Positions 32,638-41,267 of a stretch of 64,000 bases of DNA are shown piece after piece; the first letter of the stretch is position 1, and each line of letters opens with the position of its first letter. The notes under the pieces were generated by a model. It ran no database searches, was not told where the DNA came from, and was given only the letters and a program-made list of their open reading frames with translations. The position numbers and the translations under genes were made by a program. Source of the stretch: Frigoribacterium sp. SL97 (GTDB taxonomy: Bacteria; Actinomycetota; Actinomycetes; Actinomycetales; Microbacteriaceae); assembly GCF_026625765.1 (NCBI RefSeq), contig NZ_CP113062.1, positions 3,648,463 to 3,712,462 on the forward strand, given 5' to 3'.

Positions 32638-33810
32638 TCACCCCTGCCGTCGGCGCTCGGCGTCGCTCTCCGACAACCGCGCGACCACCTGACGGGCGAT
32701 CGCCCGGCCGGCCCGGTTCGCCCCGATCGTCGAGGCCTGCGGCCCGTAGCCCGCGAAGAACAGCCGCGGGTCGAGGGTGGAGGCGCCGTCCTCGACGCTC
32801 ACGCCCCCGTCGGCCGAGCGCAGGCCGAGCGGTGCCAGGTGTCGCAGCTCGGGTCGGAACCCGGTCGCCCAGACGATCGCGTCCGCGTGGGCGGAGGTGC
32901 CGTCGGCCCACCGCACCCCGTCGGGTTCGACGGTCGCGAACATCGGCCGCTCGACCAGCACGCCGCGCTCGATGCCCGACACGAAGCGCCGGGTGCGGGG
33001 CACGCCCGTCCCGCTGACGATGCTCGGCAGGGCCTGTCCCGCCCGTGCCGCGCGGTCCTGCGCGGCGACCGCCGCGACGGCCGACTCGACGTCGAGCTCG
33101 CCCTGGTCGAGCCAGTCGACCGGCCGGCGGGTCACCCACGTCGTCGAGGCCGCGACGCCGTCGAGCTCCAACACGAAACCGATCGCGCTCGTGCCGCCGC
33201 CGACGACGACGACGTCGAGCCCCTCGAGCTCGGAGGCCGCCCGGTAGTCCGAGGTGTGCAGCTGACGCCCGCGGAAGGTGTCGCGCCCGGGGTACCACGG
33301 CACGAACGGGGCACCCCAGGTGCCGGTCGCGTTCACGACGACCTCGGCCCGCAGAGCGCCGAACCCCGGCCCTGTCGCCGCAGCCGGAGCGCCCCCCGAG
33401 GAGGCGCGCCCCGCCCACCGCACCGAGAACCCGTCGCCCAGCCCGGTCACCCCGGTCACCTCGACCGGGCGCCGCACGTCGAGCCCGAGCGCGTCCTCGT
33501 ACCGGGCGTACCGGTCGGCGACGACGTCACGCGCCGGGGCCGACCGGTCGGCGTCGGCGAACCCCAGCCCCAGCTCGGCCATGCCCGGCAGGTCGTGCAC
33601 CCGGTGCGCGGCACCCAGCCGCAGGCTCTCCCAGCGGTGCTGCCACGCGCCTCCGGTTCCGGGGCCCCGGTCGAGGACGACGAGATCGCGACCCACCTCG
33701 AGTCCGAGCCGGCGCAGGTACCACGAGACCGACAACCCGGCCTGGCCCGCACCGATCACGAGGACCCTCGTCCGCTCGCCTTCGCCCCCTGCAGTCATCC
33801 GGACCATCAT
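32638..33810 (-). CDS. FAD/NAD(P)-dependent monooxygenase-like oxidoreductase
   Basis: A 390-residue flavoprotein of the flavin-containing monooxygenase type. The FAD motif is VLVIGAGQAGLSVSWYLRRLG near residue 16. The NADPH motif is VVVVGGGTSAIGFVLEL near residue 195. The FMO-like block is WQHRWESLRLGAAHRVHDLPG, and the C-terminal FAD contact is FFAGYGPQASTIGANRAGR. Substrates of this family vary (amines, sulfides, ketones), and none is indicated by the neighbours. The start is uncertain: ATGs at 33810, 33807 and 33798 are all possible, and I give the longest. A dispersed-motif variant lies at about 33402. Convergent with the sugar operon. Confidence 0.85.
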   Translation of the reverse strand: MMVRMTAGGEGERTRVLVIGAGQAGLSVSWYLRRLGLEVGRDLVVLDRGPGTGGAWQHRWESLRLGAAHRVHDLPGMAELGLGFADADRSAPARDVVADRYARYEDALGLDVRRPVEVTGVTGLGDGFSVRWAGRASSGGAPAAATGPGFGALRAEVVVNATGTWGAPFVPWYPGRDTFRGRQLHTSDYRAASELEGLDVVVVGGGTSAIGFVLELDGVAASTTWVTRRPVDWLDQGELDVESAVAAVAAQDRAARAGQALPSIVSGTGVPRTRRFVSGIERGVLVERPMFATVEPDGVRWADGTSAHADAIVWATGFRPELRHLAPLGLRSADGGVSVEDGASTLDPRLFFAGYGPQASTIGANRAGRAIARQVVARLSESDAERRRQG

Positions 33811-33938
33811 GCCCGTCCGAGGCGGCAGCCGGGGCTAGGGGTACATGATAAGATCGGTCCAGTTTTTCACCAGCATCCTGTCGGCAGTTCCCGGGTCGTC
33901 CGACACCGTTTCCGGGCCGAGTTCAGAGGGGGTCACGC

Positions 33939-34136
33939 ATGGGGCGCGGCCGTCAAAAAGCCAAGCACACCAAGGTCGCCAGAGAGCTGAAGTACTTCAG
34001 CCCTGACACCAACTACGGTGCACTCGAAAAAGAGTTGGCGACGAAGAACGACTCCGGCGACGAATACGTCGACAAATGGGCCGACGACTTCGACGACGAA
34101 TACGACACCGAGCACGACCAGAACAAGAGCGCCTGA
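33939..34136 (+). CDS. DUF3073 small conserved actinobacterial protein
   Basis: A 65-residue, highly charged protein. The basic N-terminus (MGRGRQKAKHTKVARELKYFSP) is the DUF3073 signature. The acidic tail (DKWADDFDDEYDTEHDQ) follows. Its function is unknown; it is widespread in Actinobacteria and often encoded near purM. GAGGGGG lies before the ATG at 33939, so this gene has a leader. TAAGAT within an AT-richer patch near 33848-33853 may be its -10 box, implying a leader of about 80 bases. Confidence 0.88.
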   Translation: MGRGRQKAKHTKVARELKYFSPDTNYGALEKELATKNDSGDEYVDKWADDFDDEYDTEHDQNKSA

Positions 34137-34149
34137 GGCCGGCTGGCTG

Positions 34150-34536
34150 ATGACCTCTTCGTCCTCGTCCCACGCCTGGGAGCAGGTCGTCGTCGATGCG
34201 AGCGACCCGTCCGGGCTCGCCCGTTGGTGGGCCGACGCTCTCGGGTGGGTGTTCGTCTCGGTCGACGACGACGAGCCCGAGATCCGTCCGACGGCCGACA
34301 CGCTGCCGGGGCTCCTCTTCGTGAGCGTCCCCGAGGCCAAGACGGTCAAGAACCGTCTGCACCTCGACTTCCGTCCGACGCCGGTCGACGGCCAGAGCCG
34401 CGAGGCGACGCAGGCCGACGAGGTCGCGCGGCTCGAGTCGCTCGGGGCCGTCCGCGCACAGGTCGGCCAAGACGACACGGACGTGTCGTGGGTCGTCCTC
34501 GCCGACCCCGAGGGCAACGAGTTCTGCGTCCTCTGA
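34150..34536 (+). CDS. VOC superfamily (glyoxalase-like) protein
   Basis: A 128-residue single vicinal-oxygen-chelate domain. The fold pattern is WEQVVVDASDPSGLARWWADALGW at the start, then NRLHLDFRP, with WVVLADPEGNEFCVL at the C-terminus. The final block carries the usual acidic metal-ligand position (NEFCVL). It resembles the glyoxalase-like family of uncharacterised actinobacterial proteins. The ATG at 34150 lies 13 bases after the DUF3073 stop codon, so the two are probably co-transcribed. Substrate unknown. Confidence 0.82.
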   Translation: MTSSSSSHAWEQVVVDASDPSGLARWWADALGWVFVSVDDDEPEIRPTADTLPGLLFVSVPEAKTVKNRLHLDFRPTPVDGQSREATQADEVARLESLGAVRAQVGQDDTDVSWVVLADPEGNEFCVL

Positions 34537-34553
34537 GTCCGCACCACGCACGC

Positions 34554-34597
34554 CACACGACGACGGCCCCTCGATCTCGAGGGGCCGTCGTCGTGTG
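34554..34597. terminator. Perfect long hairpin between convergent genes
   Basis: CACACGACGACGGCCCCTCG pairs with its reverse complement up to 34597 around an ATCT tetraloop. It ends the plus-strand DUF3073/VOC unit and can serve the minus-strand small gene as well. Confidence 0.8.
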
Positions 34598-34657
34598 TCA
34601 CCAGCTCACCGGGTGACGGGCCGACCGGGCGCCGGGGCCACGGTCAGGAGGCGCGGC

Positions 34658-34879
34658 TCAGCCGCCGACGAGCGTCGCGACCGCGGGCAGCAGCCCCACG
34701 ACCAACAGCAGGATCATGCCGCCGGCCGTGAGGGCCGCGACCTTGCGCCCGCCGGTGACGGGTGACGCGGACGAACGCAGCGGCGCGGGCTGGGCGGGGA
34801 CGCGGCTGATCCGGGCGCTGCGCGGAGCGGCGACCGCCGCGCGCGAGACGGTGGAGAGGGGGATGCGGGTGGTGCTCAT
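34658..34879 (-). CDS. Small hypothetical membrane protein
   Basis: A 73-residue protein with a basic Ser/Ala/Arg-rich N-terminus and one C-terminal hydrophobic helix (VAALTAGGMILLLVVGLLPAVATLV), so probably a tail-anchored membrane peptide. GAAGGAG lies seven bases before the ATG at 34879, a strong ribosome-binding site that supports real translation. A dispersed motif (34647-34656) touches the stop codon. It lies 110 bases downstream of purM on the same strand. I do not recognise it. Confidence 0.65.
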   Translation of the reverse strand: MSTTRIPLSTVSRAAVAAPRSARISRVPAQPAPLRSSASPVTGGRKVAALTAGGMILLLVVGLLPAVATLVGG

Positions 34880-34989
34880 GGGTCGACTCCTTCGTCGTCC
34901 GGTCTGACGTCGTCGTCAGGACGCCCGGCAGGGGCGTGGCTTCATCGTACGTCCGCCGCCGGACGAACGCCACGCGACGTCGCCGGTGA

Positions 34990-36114
34990 TCAGCCCGCGT
35001 AGGACCCGACGAGCCGCACCGCGCCTCCGTCGACTCCCTTGGCGCCCTGTTCGAAGCCGGACAGGTCACGCGCCCGGGTCGAGACGGTGCCGACGGGCCA
35101 CGTCGCGATGCCGTCGGCCTCGAGGGCCGCGGTGACCGAGTCGGCCTGTCCGGCGGCCACGACGGCGATCATGCCGATGCCGAGGTTCCAGGTGCCCTCG
35201 CTCGACTCGAGGGTCGAGCCGGCCAGGTCGCTCAGCACCCGGAAGACGGGCAGCGGCGACCAGGTCGAACGGTCGACCTCGGTCCACGACCCGAGGGGGA
35301 GCACGCGGGCGAGGTTGGCGGCGATTCCGCCCCCGGTGACGTGGCTGAGCGAGTGGATCGCGCCGTCGAGCGCAGGGTCGTCGAGCACGCGCAGCAGGGG
35401 CGAGGTGTACAGGCGCGTCGGTTCGAGCAGTGCCTCGCCGACGGTGCCCGAGAACTCGGGCAGGGTGTCGTCGTAGCCGAGGTCGCGTGAGGCCAGGATG
35501 TGGCGCACGAGCGAGAAGCCGTTCGAGTGGACGCCCGACGAGGCGAGGGCGAGCACGACGTCGCCGTCGCCGACGAGGTGCGGGCCGAGCTGGCGCCCCG
35601 ACTCGACCGCACCCACCGCGGCGCCGGCCACGTCGTAGTCGTCGGGCCCGAGCAGGCCGGGGTGCTCCGCCGTCTCGCCGCCGACGAGGGCGGTCCCCGT
35701 CGCGCTGCAGGCGCGGGCGATGCCCTCGACGATCGAGGCGATGCGGGTCGGCACCACACGGCCGCAGGCGATGTAGTCGGTCATGATCAGCGGCCGGGCG
35801 CCGACGACGACGATGTCGTCGACGACCATGCCCACGAGGTCCTGCCCGATCGTGTCGTGCTTGTCGAGCGCCTGGGCGATGGCGACCTTCGTGCCGACGC
35901 CGTCGGTCGACGTCGCGAGCAACGGCTTGTCGAAGTCCTTGAGGAACGACACGTCGAACAGCCCGGCGAACCCGCCCACGCCACCGACGACACCGGGGCC
36001 GTGCGTGGCGCCGACGGCCGCCTTCATCAGCTCGACCGCCCGGTCGCCGGCGGCCGTGTCGACCCCCGCTGCGGCGTAGGAGGCGCTGGTCGAGTGGGCA
36101 GAGGAGGTCGCCAT
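34990..36114 (-). CDS. purM: Phosphoribosylformylglycinamidine cyclo-ligase (AIR synthetase)
   Basis: A 374-residue enzyme of de novo purine synthesis, converting FGAM and ATP to aminoimidazole ribotide. Diagnostic blocks are SYAAAGVDTAAGDRAVELMK, LLATSTDGVGTKVAIAQ, QDLVGMVVDDIVVVGARPLIMTDYIACG, LVGGETAEHPG, the glycine-rich SSGVHSNGFSLVR and HVTGGGIAANLARVLP. Start ATG at 36114, next to GAGGAGG-type sequence within the leader. It diverges from purF across 71 bp, whereas purF and purM are commonly co-oriented in Actinobacteria. A dispersed motif overlaps the end of the gene at 35019-35028. Confidence 0.96.
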   Translation of the reverse strand: MATSSAHSTSASYAAAGVDTAAGDRAVELMKAAVGATHGPGVVGGVGGFAGLFDVSFLKDFDKPLLATSTDGVGTKVAIAQALDKHDTIGQDLVGMVVDDIVVVGARPLIMTDYIACGRVVPTRIASIVEGIARACSATGTALVGGETAEHPGLLGPDDYDVAGAAVGAVESGRQLGPHLVGDGDVVLALASSGVHSNGFSLVRHILASRDLGYDDTLPEFSGTVGEALLEPTRLYTSPLLRVLDDPALDGAIHSLSHVTGGGIAANLARVLPLGSWTEVDRSTWSPLPVFRVLSDLAGSTLESSEGTWNLGIGMIAVVAAGQADSVTAALEADGIATWPVGTVSTRARDLSGFEQGAKGVDGGAVRLVGSYAG

Positions 36115-36185
36115 TCGTTCATCCGTTCGGTGTCGCTCTAGACTGTCGCGGTAACCCCAACTCTACGGTCTGGAGCCAGATCCGC

Positions 36186-37646
36186 ATGTGCGGCATCGTC
36201 GGTCTCGTCGCGCACGAGCCAGCAAATCAACTCGTCTACGACTCGCTCCTCCTGTTGCAGCACCGAGGGCAGGACAGCACCGGCATCGCGACCGCCGAGG
36301 GCGGCATCTTCCACGTGCACAAGACCAAGGGGCAGGTGCGCGAGGGCTTCCGGACCCGCGACATGCGCGCCCTGCTCGGCAACATGGGCCTCGGTCACGT
36401 GCGGTACGCCACCAAGGGCGCGGCCAGCAACGAGCAAGAGGCGCAGCCGTTCTACGTGAACGCGCCCTACGGCATCGTGCTGATCCACAACGGCAACCTG
36501 ACGAACACCCGCGAGCTCACCAGCGAGCTCTTCCACGTCGACCGTCGCCACCTCAACACGAACAGCGACACCGAGCTCCTGGTCAACGTGCTGGCGCACG
36601 AGCTGCAAGAGCAGGTCAACGGCAGCGAGCTCGACCCCGAGCAGATCTTCGCCGCGGTCTCCCGCGTGCACGACCGGGTGCAGGGCTCCTACGCGGCGAT
36701 CGCCATGATCGCGGGCCACGGCCTGCTGGCCTTCCGCGACCCCTTCGGCATCCGCCCGCTGGTCCTGGGCCGCCGTCTCGCCGCCGACGGCGTCCGCGAA
36801 GAGTGGATCACCGCCTCCGAGTCGCTCGTCCTCGAGTCCGGCGGCTACGAGATCGTCCGCGACGTCGCCCCCGGCGAGGCCGTCTTCATCTCGCTCGACG
36901 GCCAGATGGTGTCGAAGCAGTGCCACGCCAGTCCGCGCCTCATCCCCTGCTCGTTCGAGTACGTCTACCTGGCCCGCCCCGACTCGATCATGAACGGCAT
37001 CTCGGTCTACGACGCCCGCCTGCGCCTCGGCAACCGGTTGGCCGACACGATCGCCGCGCACTCGCCGATCGGCGACATCGACGTGGTCATGCCGATCCCC
37101 GACTCGTCACGCCCCGCGGCCATGCAGGTCGCCCAGAAGCTCGGCATCGAGTACCGCGAGGGCTTCTACAAGAACCGTTACGTGGGCCGCACCTTCATCA
37201 TGCCGGGGCAGGCCGAGCGCAAGCGGTCGGTGCGCCAGAAGCTCAACGCGATGTCGAGCGAGTTCAAGGGCAAGAACATCCTGATCGTCGACGACTCGAT
37301 CGTCCGCGGGACGACCTCGCGCGAGATCGTCGAGATGGCCCGCGCCGCCGGAGCGAACAAGGTGACGTTCACCTCGGCCGCTCCCCCGGTCCGGTTCCCC
37401 CACGTCTACGGCATCAACATGCCGTCGCGGCACGAGCTGGTCGCCCACGACCGCAAGATCCCCGAGATCGCCCGCGAACTGGGTGCCGACCACCTCATCT
37501 ACCAAGAGGTCGCCGACATGCAGGCGGCCATCACCGAGGGCAGCGACGTCACCGAGCTCGAGATGAGCTGCTTCACGGGCGAGTACGTCACCGGCACCGT
37601 CAGCCCCGAGTACCTCGCCTGGGTCGAGGCCAACCAACTCAGCTGA
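36186..37646 (+). CDS. purF: Amidophosphoribosyltransferase
   Basis: A 486-residue first committed enzyme of purine synthesis, transferring glutamine amide nitrogen to PRPP. The catalytic cysteine is residue 2 (MCGIVGLVAH), so no propeptide is present, only Met removal. The glutaminase domain has LQHRGQDSTGIAT and HNGNLTNTREL. The phosphoribosyltransferase domain has the PRPP motif NILIVDDSIVRGTTSREIV. It is in the divergent position to purM. TAGACT (about 36140) and TACGGT (about 36163) in the 71-bp gap are possible -10 boxes. I see no purine riboswitch. The next gene, an ABC ATPase, is 89 bases downstream with its own promoter-like sequence. Confidence 0.96.
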   Translation: MCGIVGLVAHEPANQLVYDSLLLLQHRGQDSTGIATAEGGIFHVHKTKGQVREGFRTRDMRALLGNMGLGHVRYATKGAASNEQEAQPFYVNAPYGIVLIHNGNLTNTRELTSELFHVDRRHLNTNSDTELLVNVLAHELQEQVNGSELDPEQIFAAVSRVHDRVQGSYAAIAMIAGHGLLAFRDPFGIRPLVLGRRLAADGVREEWITASESLVLESGGYEIVRDVAPGEAVFISLDGQMVSKQCHASPRLIPCSFEYVYLARPDSIMNGISVYDARLRLGNRLADTIAAHSPIGDIDVVMPIPDSSRPAAMQVAQKLGIEYREGFYKNRYVGRTFIMPGQAERKRSVRQKLNAMSSEFKGKNILIVDDSIVRGTTSREIVEMARAAGANKVTFTSAAPPVRFPHVYGINMPSRHELVAHDRKIPEIARELGADHLIYQEVADMQAAITEGSDVTELEMSCFTGEYVTGTVSPEYLAWVEANQLS

Positions 37647-37735
37647 GTCGCGCCGCCGTCGCCACCCGCACCTCGCCCCTGCTTCCACCCGCCGGGGGAG
37701 GTGCGGTGTCGGCAGGCGTCCCTAGGCTGGGGGCC

Positions 37736-38536
37736 ATGAGCGACGTCGGCATGCCCCGCCCCGAACCGACCGCGACGCCCCCGGCGTCCGCCCTGCAGAT
37801 CACCGGTCTGCGCAAGGCGTTCGGCGACAAGGTCGCCGTCGACGGAATCGACCTGACCGTGCCGACGGGCTCGTTCTTCGGCCTCGTCGGCCCGAACGGC
37901 GCCGGCAAGACGACCACGCTCTCGATGGCGACCGGTCTGCTGCGTCCCGACTCGGGCAGCATCGCGGTCCTGGGCGTCGACGTCTGGTCCGACCCGACGC
38001 ACGCCAAGTCGCTCGTGGGCGTGCTGAGCGACGGCATCTCGCTGTTCGACCGCCTCACCGGCGAGCAGCTCGTCACGTACCACGGCCTGCTCAACGGCAT
38101 GAGCCGCGAGACGACGGCCCAACGGGTCGGCGACCTGCTCGACCTGCTCGACCTGCGCTCGGCCGGCGGCACGCTCGTCGTCGACTACTCCGCGGGCATG
38201 ACCAAGAAGGTGGCGCTCGCCTGCGCGCTCGTCCATGCCCCGCGCCTCCTCGTCCTCGACGAGCCGTTCGAGTCGGTCGACCCGATCTCGGCCGCCAACA
38301 TCCGCGACATCCTGCACGGTTACACGCAGAACGGCGGCACGGTCATCGTGTCGAGCCACTCGATGGACCTCGTCCAGCGCATGTGCGACCACGTCGCCGT
38401 CATCGCGGCCGGGCGCGTGCTCGCGGCCGGCACGACCGACGACGTGCGCGCCGGCTCCACCCTCGAAGACCGCTTCGTCGAACTCGTCGGCGGCCGTCAG
38501 CACAACGAGGGGCCGTCGTGGTTGCGCACCTCCTGA
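37736..38536 (+). CDS. ABC transporter ATP-binding protein
   Basis: A 266-residue nucleotide-binding subunit. Walker A is GPNGAGKTTT near residue 57, and Walker B is LLVLDEPFESVD. The signature is the divergent YSAGMTKK rather than LSGGQ, as in some ABC-2-type exporters. The switch histidine is in IVSSHSMD. The ATG at 37736 is preceded by TAGGCT at 37723-37728 with seven bases between and no Shine-Dalgarno sequence, so a leaderless mRNA is likely. It overlaps the permease gene by 19 bases. Substrate unknown. Confidence 0.92.
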   Translation: MSDVGMPRPEPTATPPASALQITGLRKAFGDKVAVDGIDLTVPTGSFFGLVGPNGAGKTTTLSMATGLLRPDSGSIAVLGVDVWSDPTHAKSLVGVLSDGISLFDRLTGEQLVTYHGLLNGMSRETTAQRVGDLLDLLDLRSAGGTLVVDYSAGMTKKVALACALVHAPRLLVLDEPFESVDPISAANIRDILHGYTQNGGTVIVSSHSMDLVQRMCDHVAVIAAGRVLAAGTTDDVRAGSTLEDRFVELVGGRQHNEGPSWLRTS

Positions 38537-40092
38537 GCCTGCGCTGGCGGGTGCTGCTGAACGGCTTCAAGCGCAGCACCTGGCAGATCGTCGCGGCCGT
38601 CATCGGCGGGCTCTACGGCCTCGGCGTTCTCGCCGCCGTCGTGGTCGGCCTCGTCGCCCTCTCGTTCGCGCCCGAGCGCTGGGCCTGGACGGCCGGCGTG
38701 CTCGGCGGTTCCCTCGCCGTCGTCGGCTGGATCGTCGTGCCCTTCGTCGCCCGGGGCTACGACCAGACCCTCAGCGTCTCGAAGCTGCGCCCGTTCCCCC
38801 TGCCCGCCGACAGGCTCCTCGTCGCCCTGTTCGTCACCGGGTTGCTGGGCATCCCGGGCATCGTCACGCTCGTCGCCGCCCTCGCGACGACCTTCAGTTG
38901 GCTGCACCACCCTCTCTCGGCCGTCCTCGCGCCGTTCTGCGGGGTGCTCGGCGTCTTCGTCTGCGTCGCGGCGTCCCGCGCGGTCGAGACCGCCACCAGC
39001 GCGCTGGGTGCCAAACGTCGCTACCGCGAGTTGATGAGCGTCGCGATCTTCGTGCCCCTCATCCTGGCCGGGCCGCTGATCGGCCTGGTCGGCCAGGGGC
39101 TCAGTTCCGTCGGCGACGACCTGCCCCGTGTCGCCCACGCCCTGTCGTGGAGCCCGCTCGGCGCCGCCTGGTCGATCCCCGGCGACGTCGCCCTCGGCCG
39201 ACCGGGCGAGGCGGCCCTCAAGGCCCTCATCGCCCTGGTCACCCTGGGGGTGCTCCTCCTGCTCTGGCGACGCGGACTGGCGACGGCGCTCGTGGCTCCC
39301 CCGGCCGTCACGGCCACCGCGGCGTCCAAGGGCCTCGGGCCCTTCGCCCGGTTCCCCGCGACGCCGACCGGTGCGGTCGCCGCCCGGACGGCCGTCTACT
39401 GGCTGCGCGACCCGCGGTACGGCGGGTCGCTGATCGTCGTCCCGCTGATGCCGGTCCTGGCGATCTTCCTGTCGTTCTCCCTCGAGACGACCTGGCCGCT
39501 GTACGCCATCGGCCCGGCCGTCGCCGCCCTGCTCGCGATCACACTGGCCGCCGACGTCTCGTACGACGGCACGGCCTTCGCCGCACACCTGTCGACCGGC
39601 TTGGCGGGTGCGGCCGACCGCGCAGGTCGCGTCCTCACTCTCTCGCTGTTCGCGGTGCCCTCCGTCGTGCTCGCCACGCTCGTCCCCCTGGCGGTGGTGG
39701 GTCGATTCGACGTGGCCCCGGCCCTGCTCGGCATCGGCCTGGGCCTGCTGCTCACCGGGTTCGGCGTGTCGAGCGTGGCCTCGGCGCTGTACCTGATGCC
39801 CGTCCCGGCGGCGGGCGAGAGCCCCTTCAAGTCACCGCCCGGGGCCAACGTCACCTCGACCCTCGGGCTCTACGCCTCGTGGGCGATCGTCTTCGTGGCG
39901 TCGCTGCCCGAGCTCGTGCTCGGCATCGTGGCGCTGGTTCAGGGGTCGGTGCTGTTGGGGCTGCTGACGCTCGTCGTCGGCGTCGTCCTTGGCCTCGTGC
40001 TGACGATCGTCGGCATCCGGCGCGGCGGACGCCTCCTCGACGCCCGCGGCCCCGAACTGCTCACCAGGTTGCGGCGGGCTCGCGGGGCCTGA
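38518..40092 (+). CDS. ABC exporter membrane subunit
   Basis: A 524-residue integral membrane protein with about twelve hydrophobic helices, starting LLSLRWRVLLNGFKRSTWQIVAAVIG. The GTG start at 38518 lies inside the ATPase gene, just after the purine-rich GAGGGG, so the two are translationally coupled. It matches the large fused-type permeases found with ABC-2-like ATPases in Actinobacteria. A longer frame upstream is Arg-rich and lies in the ATPase gene, so I reject it. Transported substrate unknown. Confidence 0.87.
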   Translation: MVAHLLSLRWRVLLNGFKRSTWQIVAAVIGGLYGLGVLAAVVVGLVALSFAPERWAWTAGVLGGSLAVVGWIVVPFVARGYDQTLSVSKLRPFPLPADRLLVALFVTGLLGIPGIVTLVAALATTFSWLHHPLSAVLAPFCGVLGVFVCVAASRAVETATSALGAKRRYRELMSVAIFVPLILAGPLIGLVGQGLSSVGDDLPRVAHALSWSPLGAAWSIPGDVALGRPGEAALKALIALVTLGVLLLLWRRGLATALVAPPAVTATAASKGLGPFARFPATPTGAVAARTAVYWLRDPRYGGSLIVVPLMPVLAIFLSFSLETTWPLYAIGPAVAALLAITLAADVSYDGTAFAAHLSTGLAGAADRAGRVLTLSLFAVPSVVLATLVPLAVVGRFDVAPALLGIGLGLLLTGFGVSSVASALYLMPVPAAGESPFKSPPGANVTSTLGLYASWAIVFVASLPELVLGIVALVQGSVLLGLLTLVVGVVLGLVLTIVGIRRGGRLLDARGPELLTRLRRARGA

Positions 40093-40143
40093 CCCGGGCC
40101 GTCAGCCGCGCACGCGGCAGGTAGGCGAGGCCTGGCGCGGCTA

Positions 40144-40216
40144 GGTGAGGCCTGGCTCGGCTCGGCTCGGCTCGGTGAGGCCTGGCTGGGCTCGGCTCGG
40201 CTCGGCTCGGCTCGGC
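40144..40216. repeat. Simple CTCGG pentanucleotide repeats with two GTGAGGCCTGGCT units
   Basis: The gap between the exporter gene and the next minus-strand gene is filled by runs of CTCGG (four, then seven or so copies), interrupted by two copies of GTGAGGCCTGGCT. A third related copy lies just upstream. It looks like slipped-strand expansion. Confidence 0.85.
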
Positions 40217-40225
40217 AAGGCGAGG

Positions 40226-40639
40226 TCAGTCGCGGTCGGGTTCGCCGTCGGTGACCGGGCGGGCCGCCGTGTCGACCTCGTCGTCGATCGGCATCTCGAG
40301 CCGTTCGCGTTCGACCTGGACCCGCTTCGCCCCACGGCTGGTCACCTGCTCGGCGACGATGGCCACGACGCAACCGACGGCCCCGCCGATGGTGAGCCCC
40401 CAGAGCGAGATGTACCCGTAGGTCTGGGCGACGCCCTCGCCCGAGTCGAACGGGAAGAGCGAGGTGACGATCAGCGACACGACCACGCCGAGCGCTGCAC
40501 CCATGATCAAGAACACGGGCACCTTGGGTGCCCGACGCACGGTGACCTCGTCGCGTTCGACGATCGACTCGGCTGCGCGATCGGCGGAGGGCTCGACGAC
40601 GGGCTCGGGTCGCTGCTGGTCGTCGGGTGCGTTCGTCAC
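40226..40639 (-). CDS. Hypothetical two-helix membrane protein
   Basis: A 137-residue protein of unknown function. After an acidic N-terminus (about 40 residues) come two membrane helices, VPVFLIMGAALGVVVSLIVTSLF and YISLWGLTIGGAVGCVVAIVA, separated by FPFDSGEGVAQTYG. An Arg/Glu-rich cytoplasmic tail ends in DEVDTAARPVTDGEPDRD. GTG at 40639 is the likely start, since the frame upstream is noise. It lies next to the sterol-carrier-like gene on the same strand, a grouping often seen near purine genes in Actinobacteria (recalled, not checked). Confidence 0.72.
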   Translation of the reverse strand: MTNAPDDQQRPEPVVEPSADRAAESIVERDEVTVRRAPKVPVFLIMGAALGVVVSLIVTSLFPFDSGEGVAQTYGYISLWGLTIGGAVGCVVAIVAEQVTSRGAKRVQVERERLEMPIDDEVDTAARPVTDGEPDRD

Positions 40640-40746
40640 CCGCCCATCATCCCAGAGGAGGCCGACCCCCGCCGCCGCCCCTCTCGACGTCGAGCAGGGC
40701 CCCTCGAGGAGCGACCACGGCGGAGGCACCGCCGAGGAGGCGCGGG

Positions 40747-41127
40747 TCAGCCCCGCTGCCAGGCGATCGGCACGTAGCCGGTCAGGTCCGCCCTGCTGCC
40801 GGAGGCCGACACGAGAGCCCCGGCCCGCGCCTCCTGCCAGCTGAGATCGCCGGTGGCGAGTCGCACGAAGGTGGCGGCGTCGGTCTCGACGACGTTCGGC
40901 GGCGTGCCCCGCGTGTGACTGAGTCCTTCGCGGAACTGCACCGCGCCGAACGGTGGGACGCGCACCTCGACCGTCGCACCGGGTTCGCCGTCGGCGAGCA
41001 CCTGCAGCAACCAACGGACGGCCATGGCGGTCAGCGGCCGTGGCGCGGTCTCGTCGGCGGCGAGCGCCGCCCGCACCTCGCCCACCGCGGCCGATCCCGC
41101 CGCGTCCTCGATCCGTGCCCTGGCCAT
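40747..41127 (-). CDS. Sterol carrier family (SCP2-like) protein
   Basis: A 126-residue protein matching the small actinobacterial sterol-carrier-like family: TAMAVRWLLQVLADGEPGATVEVRVPPFGAVQ, then HTRGTPPNVVETDAATFVRLATGDLSWQEA, ending near DLTGYVPIAW. The SCP2 fold binds lipids or acts as an accessory domain; the role of this family is unknown. ATG at 41127. Divergent from purD across 140 bp, which carries a GC-only low-complexity stretch. Dispersed motifs flank it at 40736-40745 and 41141-41150 and lie inside at 40825-40834. Confidence 0.85.
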   Translation of the reverse strand: MARARIEDAAGSAAVGEVRAALAADETAPRPLTAMAVRWLLQVLADGEPGATVEVRVPPFGAVQFREGLSHTRGTPPNVVETDAATFVRLATGDLSWQEARAGALVSASGSRADLTGYVPIAWQRG

Positions 41128-41267
41128 GCGCCCACGCTACCCGCGCCTCCTCGTCTCGCCCCGCTCCGGCCCGCCCGCCCCGGCCCGGCCCGGCCCGCCC
41201 GCGCCAGCCCTCCCCGGCCCGGGCGACGGACTCGGCATCGCCGCACGCCCTCGGTAGGCTGTGGCGC

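Noticed and set aside
36115..36185. Purine riboswitch upstream of purF or purM
   Set aside because: The gap is only 71 bp and shows no purine aptamer core; regulation must be by another route or absent.
36188..37646. Long Arg-rich frame overlapping purF
   Set aside because: Out-of-frame shadow of purF; only its last third corresponds to a real gene, the ABC ATPase starting at 37736.
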